From Rhizophagus irregularis (taxonomy: Eukaryota; Glomeromycota; Glomeromycetes; Glomerales; Glomeraceae): 64,000 nt of DNA. The stretch lies in the NCBI RefSeq assembly GCF_026210795.1, contig NC_089429.1:2294001-2358000 (forward strand), given 5' to 3'. The notes below the pieces were generated by a model, which made no database searches, had not been told where the DNA came from, and was given only the letters and a program-made list of their open reading frames with translations. The position numbers and the translations under genes were made by a program. The stretch's first letter is position 1. Each line of letters starts with the position of its first letter. Positions 59,518-64,000 of this stretch are shown piece after piece.

Positions 59518-60838
59518 CAGTTCACGACATAAATATCCGGAATTTTATCACAATATGTAAAAATATAATAAATTTTATTTTTTTTATTTCAAATTTATAC
59601 CATTAATAGCTTAAGATGTGCAGATAAACATACTTTAAAAGTTAGTAATTTATCGTATAACCATTATTTTCTATGACCATGTTAATCCGATCTGACATGC
59701 TATCTGCTAAACTAAAGAAGAGATTTTTATCAATATTATCCCATTCTTGCTGAATTACGCCTTGAAAATCATTAGCACCAAGTGATTTTTTTTTCATAAC
59801 CCAATTATTAACCCTTCTTTCTACATTTCCTTTAAGAATCGCCCATAAATTTTCGATGGGGTTCAAGTCAGGTGAGTTTGCAGGCCAATCAATAACCGGA
59901 ACATTATTAATCACAAAAAATTGATGAGTAAGCTTTGCGGTATGCATTGGCGCATTGTCCTGCTGAAAATTCCATCCATAACCAGCATGATAAGCATTAG
60001 GAAGTAGTTGAGATTGAAGGATTTCACGGTATTTAGCAGAATTCATGTTTTCTGTAAATAATGCAACTCCAATTGGCCCTTGGCGGCAAAATGCACCCCA
60101 AACATGAACCTTATATGGATGTTTTACCATAGGATGTACTGGATGTGGGTTTCCAGCCTTGTAACGTACAATTTGAGTATTACGAAACGTCTGAAATGTA
60201 CTTTCATCTGAAAAAATTGTGTGAGTCCAGTCATCTTGGATGTGATTTAAGGCCCATTGAAGACGAGCTTCAACATGACTTTCTTTAAGAAGAGGAACAG
60301 ACCATGGTCTACAAACAATATAATTAAGTTTATTTTTAAGAGTACGTTATACAGTTCGGGTTGATACATTAAGATCTGGATACAAATTATTCAGCTTTGT
60401 TGTCATTAAAGCTGAAGTTGTTGCATTATCATTTTTAAGAAGACGGCCAAGATATCGACGTTTTTTGGTGTCAAAACAAGAGGACGACCAGGGAACGGGT
60501 AAGTGTTCAACACTTCCTGTTTTTTTTAGACGATTGATAATGTCATATACTGTAGACTTTGGAAAACCAGTCATTTTAATTATTTCAGAGGGTTTTCGTA
60601 TATTATTATCCCATAGCTCCTTAACAGTCAACCTTTGCATTTCAAATACCGAAGTGGGTGCCATGATTTTATTTTGCTGCTAATAAACAATCAGGTGAGA
60701 ATTTTTCACGCTATATTTATGTTTAAAAAGGGCTGATCAACTTCCATTTTAATTATTATTTTGGTTGCACAAGACTTGGTGTGACAGCACTCCTTTATGC
60801 ATAAAAATAAAAATTCCGAATATTTATGTCGTAAACTG
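59518..60838 (-). mobile_element. Tc1/mariner element, 1,321 bp, nearly intact
   Basis: Terminal inverted repeats of 29 bp (CAGTTCACGACATAAATAT and its mirror, two mismatches) are flanked by TA on both sides (59516-59517, 60839-60840). One transposase frame fills the element. Intact ends and a single lesion in the coding sequence suggest recent insertion. Confidence 0.9.
59642..60664 (-). pseudogene. Tc1-family DD34E transposase with one premature stop
   Basis: A single frame from ATG 60664 to the stop at 59642, interrupted once by TAA at 60347-60349 (codon 106). Residues 1-105 hold the paired helix-turn-helix DNA-binding region (KELWDNNIRKPSEI, FPKSTVYDIINRL). Beyond the stop come the first catalytic Asp in IFSDEST, the second Asp in QQDNAP and the Glu in NPIENLW. 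Exactly 34 residues lie between the second Asp and the Glu, the DD34E signature of Tc1. A one-base change at the stop is the only visible defect. Translation restart at 60130 would yield only the C-terminal half. Confidence 0.9.
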
Positions 60839-60840
60839 TA

Positions 60841-61163
60841 CATGACAATGTTTAAAGTCAGAATATCCTTTTTTGCTAGGGTTAGTATACATTAACCTCA
60901 TCTTCTAATAATAAATCTGAATCTTGCTGTAATTATCTTATTGAATAAATAAATAATCTAAAATAAAATTATCAATAATAAATAGTCTTAACATATTTGC
61001 AAAATAGCTTTTTCAATCTAATATTGCGATCCAATCTGTTATTTATTACTCATCTGAATATTTACCAAATACATCTGAATATACAAATAAATATTTTTTT
61101 AGCATATTTTTTTCATAATTTTGGCCAGAATATTGAAATTACCATATTTAGTCATTGTATAAC
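60841..61163. other. Intergenic
   Basis: AT-rich, nothing recognised. Confidence 0.35.
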
Positions 61164-61165
61164 TA

Positions 61166-61608
61166 CTGGTTTCCTTTTTTGGAGGTCATCTAAAGTGGAG
61201 CAAATCATGTGATTTAGTGTAATTTTAATTAGATTAATTTTTTACAAAGAAAGATTAATAGAAACTTTAAAATCATAATATAGACGTATTTTTATCTGCT
61301 TTGCAAGTTTACTTAAGGAAAAAAGTGGATTTTGAATATTGTTTTTGACTTTACATATGATTGAACGAAACTTTACTAATCATATCCAAAAATGGATAAC
61401 AAAATTGAAAAAGTCAAATAAATTAAAAACAGCATTTAAAACCCTACTTTGTGCTTGAAGTAAACTTGCAGAGTAGGCAAAAATGCATTTAAAATGTTTA
61501 TTTAAAATAATTGAATATATGGTAAAAAGTTTTATTTTATAAAAACAATTTTTTTCTAAATTACATGATTTGCCCCGCTTTAGACGATCTCCTTTTTTGA
61601 TAATACAG
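61166..61608. mobile_element. MITE, about 443 bp
   Basis: Inner terminal repeats GGAGGTCATCTAAAGTGGAG on the left and the mirror CCCCGCTTTAGACGATCTCC on the right pair over about 37 bp. Outer bases (CTGGTTTCC against ATAATACAG) pair weakly, with TA on both sides (61164-61165, 61609-61610). The core 61285-61490 is a second inverted repeat (GCAAGTTTACTTAAGG and mirror) shared with the MITE at 26514-26882. Confidence 0.6.
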
Positions 61609-61749
61609 TACACATTTCACAAAAATTTGTTTCTATTTTTAAATATTATTAAATATAAAATATTGTATAATAATAATTACCAAAAAAAAAATTTTTATTA
61701 TTGATTATTTAATTTCAGCCAGAATTATAATTGATAGTTTATACAAATT

Positions 61750-62160
61750 ATCCAAATGATCCATTTTTCATATTCAGATTTATTTGTGATCTGACTGAAA
61801 TTCTGATAGATGACTCGAATGAATTTTGAATCAGATAAATCTGCAAATTGATGGATTAACAGATCAACAGATCATCAGAAAATTTTTTAAGATGCAGAAC
61901 TGCGGAAATCTGTAAAATTAGCAGATCTCCGTATTTTTTATATGAATTTATGTGGAAGTCTGCGATTTTGCAGATCTTCACTTTTTAATTTTTACAAAAT
62001 TTTGCAATAATCTGCGATTTTGCAGATTTCTGCTTTTTTTTATGTGAATTTATGCAAAAGTCTGCGATTTTGCAGATTTCTACTTTTCTTTTTATGTAAA
62101 TTTTTGCAGAAGTCTGCGATTTTGCAGATTTTCACTTTTATTTTTCATTGAAATATCAGT
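61750..62160. repeat. Tandem repeat, about 51-bp unit
   Basis: TCTGCGATTTTGCAGAT occurs at 61959, 62011, 62061 and 62113, each followed by a T-rich stretch and ATGTGAATTTATGC-like sequence. A more degenerate copy precedes it (61890-61930). The TCTGC-GCAGA core is palindromic. Confidence 0.65.
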
Positions 62161-62335
62161 TCAATCTGCAATTTTATCATTTTGATTAACTCTAACTGTC
62201 ATGTGAGATGATCAGTCACTAGCTGAATTTAGACATTATTTAAACTATTTGATAAAGTTCAAAACTTAATCTTTTTCTCTTAAAAAGTTTCGAAGCTAAC
62301 TAAAAAGACGAAATTTTTTTAAAAAAAAACTAACT

Positions 62336-62360
62336 TTTGTAGGGACTCCAGCCCTACAAA
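62336..62360. repeat. Short hairpin TTTGTAGGG-N7-CCCTACAAA
   Basis: Nine-base arms around ACTCCAG. It resembles the tip of a hAT-type end but has no partner nearby. Confidence 0.4.
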
Positions 62361-62459
62361 GTTTCTGAAAATTTCGAAGTACAGGACAAACGTAAATAGT
62401 AATTTCGTCCAACTTTGAAGTTTATTTTAAAATTTCGAAGGTAAGATCAAAATTTTACT

Positions 62460-63480
62460 TTTTATTTTTACTTTCAGTTCTAAACGAAACGTTTCTAAAC
62501 GTTTCAAAAATTTATTTTTTTAATTTAATTGTTTTATCAAAACATTTGTTAATGTTTCAAAATTTTTATTTTTTATTTTATTTTTAACAAAACGTTTTTT
62601 AACATTTCGAAATTTTTTTATCTTAAAATTTCTAAACGAACCGTTACTAAATATTTTGATTTTTTTTTTAACTTTTAAATGGAACGTTTTTAACATTTCT
62701 TTTTTTTTTATTTTAATTATTTTTATCAAAACGTTTTTTAATGTTTCAATTTTTTATTTAACGAAACATTTTTTAACGTTTTAAAATTTTATTTTAAAAA
62801 AATTTTATCAGAACGTTTATTAACATTCTGATTTTTTATTTACTTTCTAAACAAAACGTTTTTAAACATTTCAATTTTTAAACTTTAAACAGAACAGTTT
62901 TTTAACATTCCATTTTTTTTATTTTAATTATTTTTATCGAAACATTCTTTAATGTTTCAATTTTTTATCTTTAAATTTTTTAACAAAACATTTTTTAACG
63001 TTTTGAAATTTATTTTAAAAAAATTTATCAGAATGTTTGTTAATATTCCGATTTTTTATTTACTTTTCAAACGAAACGTTTTTAAACGTTTTGATTTTTA
63101 AACTTTTAAACAGAACGTTTTTTTACGTTCCATTTTTTTATTTTTGATTTTTTATCAGAACGTCTGTTATCATTCTGAATTTGAATTATTCCTTAACGAA
63201 ACATTTTTTAATGTTTTGAAATTTTACTTTAAAAAAAGGAACGTTAAAGAACATTCCGATTTTTTGATCTTTTTTTATTAAAACGTTAAAAAATGTTTCG
63301 ATTTTATTTTTGATTTTTAAACAAAAAGTTTTTAATGTTTTGAAATTTTTTTAATTTTTTTTCATATCGAAATGTTTATTAACGTTTCGATTCATTTTTT
63401 TATTAACGAAATGGTTTTTAACGTTTTGATTTCTTTCTTATTCTTTTATCGGAACGTTTATTAACATTCCGATTTTTTTT
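62460..63480. repeat. Satellite-like array of AACGTTTTTTAACATTTC units
   Basis: Over about 1 kb the motif AA(C/A)GTTTTTTAACGTTT and variants (AACATTTT, GAACGTTTATTAACATTC) occur every 40-60 bp, alternating with T-rich spacers. A higher-order unit of about 190-211 bp is visible (starts near 62522, 62711 and 62922). Each motif is an imperfect palindrome. It borders the pogo element on the right. Confidence 0.6.
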
Positions 63481-63513
63481 TCAAATTTTTTTGTAAGGTT
63501 CTGGCGATTTCTA

Positions 63514-64000
63514 CAGTCAAAGTTCTCTATAACGAATTTCTGTATTCCGAATTTTACGCCATTGCGAATCACATGAGTGGTACCAATTTTTTATTAAATA
63601 AAATAATTAAAAATAACGAATTTTTATAGTAAATCCTACCATTGCGTATAACGAAAATGAAGATCCGTACAATTATTAATAAAATGAATCTTTAATTAAC
63701 AAATTTATTTTATAATGAATTTTTATAATGACTGTAACGAATTTTTTTTTAACGAATTTCACGTTAAAATGTAAGGGATATAACGAAATTTCCATTAATA
63801 GAAAGTTTCACGTTATAAATTAAACAATCGTGTGAATTTTTTTTTGATAATTGATCATTTTATTTCAGATGCCTCAAGAAAAAAGACAAAAAACTTCTAA
63901 AGGTAAAGAGAAAGCTTCTTATATAAAACGAACCAGAGCCTCTCTTACAGGTGCTCAAAAACAAGAAGTTTGTCTAAAAAAGTTGCAGAAACTAACACCT
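63514..64000 (+). mobile_element. Pogo-type element, left part (runs off the window)
   Basis: TA (63512-63513) is followed by the terminus CAGTCAAAGTTCTCTATAAC, a pogo/Tigger-style end. Subterminal copies of TAACGAATTT are repeated about eight times up to 63770. A transposase frame starts at 63869. The right end is outside the window. Confidence 0.75.
63869..64000 (+). CDS. CENP-B-like transposase, N-terminus (partial)
   Basis: The ATG at 63869 opens a frame that is still open at the window end (44 codons). After a Lys/Arg-rich leader, SLTGAQKQEVCLKKLQK matches the first helix-turn-helix of CENP-B/pogo transposases (LT..QK.EIC). TATTTCAG just before the ATG resembles a 3' splice site, so the true start could lie upstream in another exon. 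A downstream DDE domain is expected from the family but cannot be seen here. Confidence 0.7.
   Translation, partial: MPQEKRQKTSKGKEKASYIKRTRASLTGAQKQEVCLKKLQKLTP

Noticed and set aside
1-64000. tRNA, rRNA and CRISPR arrays
   Set aside because: No cloverleaf with A/B boxes, no conserved rRNA blocks and no regular repeat-spacer array were seen. The 51-bp and 58-bp tandem repeats lack unique spacers.

Overview
The window looks like nuclear DNA of a very AT-rich, repeat-laden fungus. An arbuscular mycorrhizal fungus of the Rhizophagus type fits best: there are short GT-AG introns (about 60-125 nt), expanded families of tyrosine-kinase-like (TKL) protein kinases and F-box/leucine-rich-repeat proteins, and remnants of LINE, Helitron, hAT, Tc1/mariner and pogo elements. 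No bacterial operons, rRNA, tRNA or CRISPR arrays were seen. The organism is inferred from gene content and style, not from a database match.

Layout. 1-0.7 kb: a minus-strand chain of six evenly spaced splice-site pairs that would define 3-nt exons. 1-6.2 kb: transposon relics, namely a hAT MITE with a perfect 8-bp target duplication, a foldback element, and a 5'-truncated LINE with poly(A) and a 16-bp target duplication that itself carries a foldback insertion. 6.8-8.1 kb: a decayed UBX/leucine-rich-repeat gene. 8.8-10.2 kb: a Helitron relic. 10.5-31.7 kb: a locally duplicated unit containing two full kinase genes on the minus strand (19677-21981 and 27630-29972) plus several truncated copies, interrupted by MITEs whose empty sites can be read from the sister copy. 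32.3-34.0 kb: an intact F-box gene (+). 34-42 kb: decayed multi-exon genes and simple repeats. 42.7-43.4 kb: an F-box pseudogene. 44.4-46.1 kb: a second F-box gene (-). 46-53 kb: MITEs and decayed coding fragments. 53.7-56.7 kb: an eight-exon gene whose product joins an MLKL-like helical bundle, a pseudokinase and a complete kinase. 59.5-60.8 kb: an almost intact Tc1 element with one in-frame stop. 61.2-63.5 kb: MITE and satellite DNA. 63.5 kb to the end: the start of a pogo-type element with a CENP-B-like transposase.

The intact genes suggest signalling (three TKL kinases) and ubiquitin-ligase adaptor functions (two F-box proteins). They are not co-transcribed. Each has its own AT-rich flanks, and the neighbourhood appears shaped by local duplication, transposon insertion and decay.

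Exon models come from reading splice sites by eye and checking phase. They have not been confirmed by transcripts.
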